From Nematopogon swammerdamellus (lineage: Eukaryota; Arthropoda; Insecta; Lepidoptera; Adelidae), in assembly GCA_946902875.1 (NCBI GenBank), contig OX336340.1, forward strand, positions 19,173,566 through 19,237,565: a DNA stretch of 64,000 bases, given 5' to 3'. Below are positions 63,999-64,000 of the stretch, in pieces. The position numbers and the translations under genes are program-made. The first letter of the stretch is position 1; each line of letters opens with the position of its first letter. The notes under the pieces were generated by a model. It was not told the origin of the DNA and did no database searches. It saw nothing but the letters and a program-made list of their open reading frames with translations.

Positions 63999-64000
63999 CG
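63924..64000 (+). repeat. Family D start, cut by window end
   Basis: TAGGGTTCCGTATCCTGTAC, CTAAGCCTGCGCCGTC then (TGTC)n to the end of the window. Confidence 0.55.

Noticed and set aside
1..64000. CRISPR arrays, operons, bacterial-type terminators
   Set aside because: The sequence is eukaryotic; spaced direct repeats found here are contiguous tandem arrays or dispersed SINEs, not repeat-spacer arrays.

Overview
The window looks like an intron-rich, AT-rich insect genome, most likely a moth or butterfly. Three things support this. A split receptor gene reads like an arthropod crustacean-cardioactive-peptide (CCAP) receptor. There are many short Helitron-like elements of the A|TC...CTAG|T type ending in a GCGAAGCCGCGGGC-like block. 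Non-LTR retrotransposon (LINE) remnants and SINEs are abundant. There is no operon structure and no dense gene array. The species call is inference; no search was run.

Host gene: one gene is well supported, on the minus strand. Five exons with correct splice sites and matching phases (41688-41854, 29971-30106, 15491-15594, 14007-14100, 12948-13043) join into about 186 residues of a class-A GPCR, from a glycosylated N-terminus through TM4. It matches the CCAP-receptor type. The exons for TM5-TM7 were not found in the 12.9 kb to the left and probably lie beyond the window. A CpG-rich block at 52079-52290 with a good minus-strand donor is a candidate 5' UTR exon. The introns (about 1 to 14 kb) are filled with transposable elements.

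Transposable elements: one LINE (about 54170-57511) carries an uninterrupted 989-residue endonuclease/reverse-transcriptase ORF. Truncated LINE pieces of at least three lineages lie at 7.7, 16, 17.5, 18.6, 21.3, 22.3, 30.2, 32.2, 33, 37, 41, 46, 47, 50 and 59 kb. Three SINE families dominate: A (poly-A tail, some copies with a tRNA-like plus 5S-rRNA-like insert), B (tRNA-like head, body collinear with A) and C (same head as A, ending in ATGT repeats). The three tails resemble the ends of three different LINEs in the same window. DNA elements include Helitron-like copies, a Tc1/mariner-type MITE with a TA duplication, a hAT-like MITE and several foldback elements.

Tandem and inverted repeats: a 1.77 kb palindromic minisatellite of Helitron-derived units (22773-24545), a hexanucleotide array in ordered mutational zones (44312-44872), a 15-bp array with higher-order periodicity (48784-49364), a 46-bp array (668-866) and a 21-bp array next to a receptor exon (13884-13990). 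Most long open frames over these arrays are by-products of periodicity and are not proposed as genes. Coordinates of repeats are approximate, usually within about 5-10 bases.
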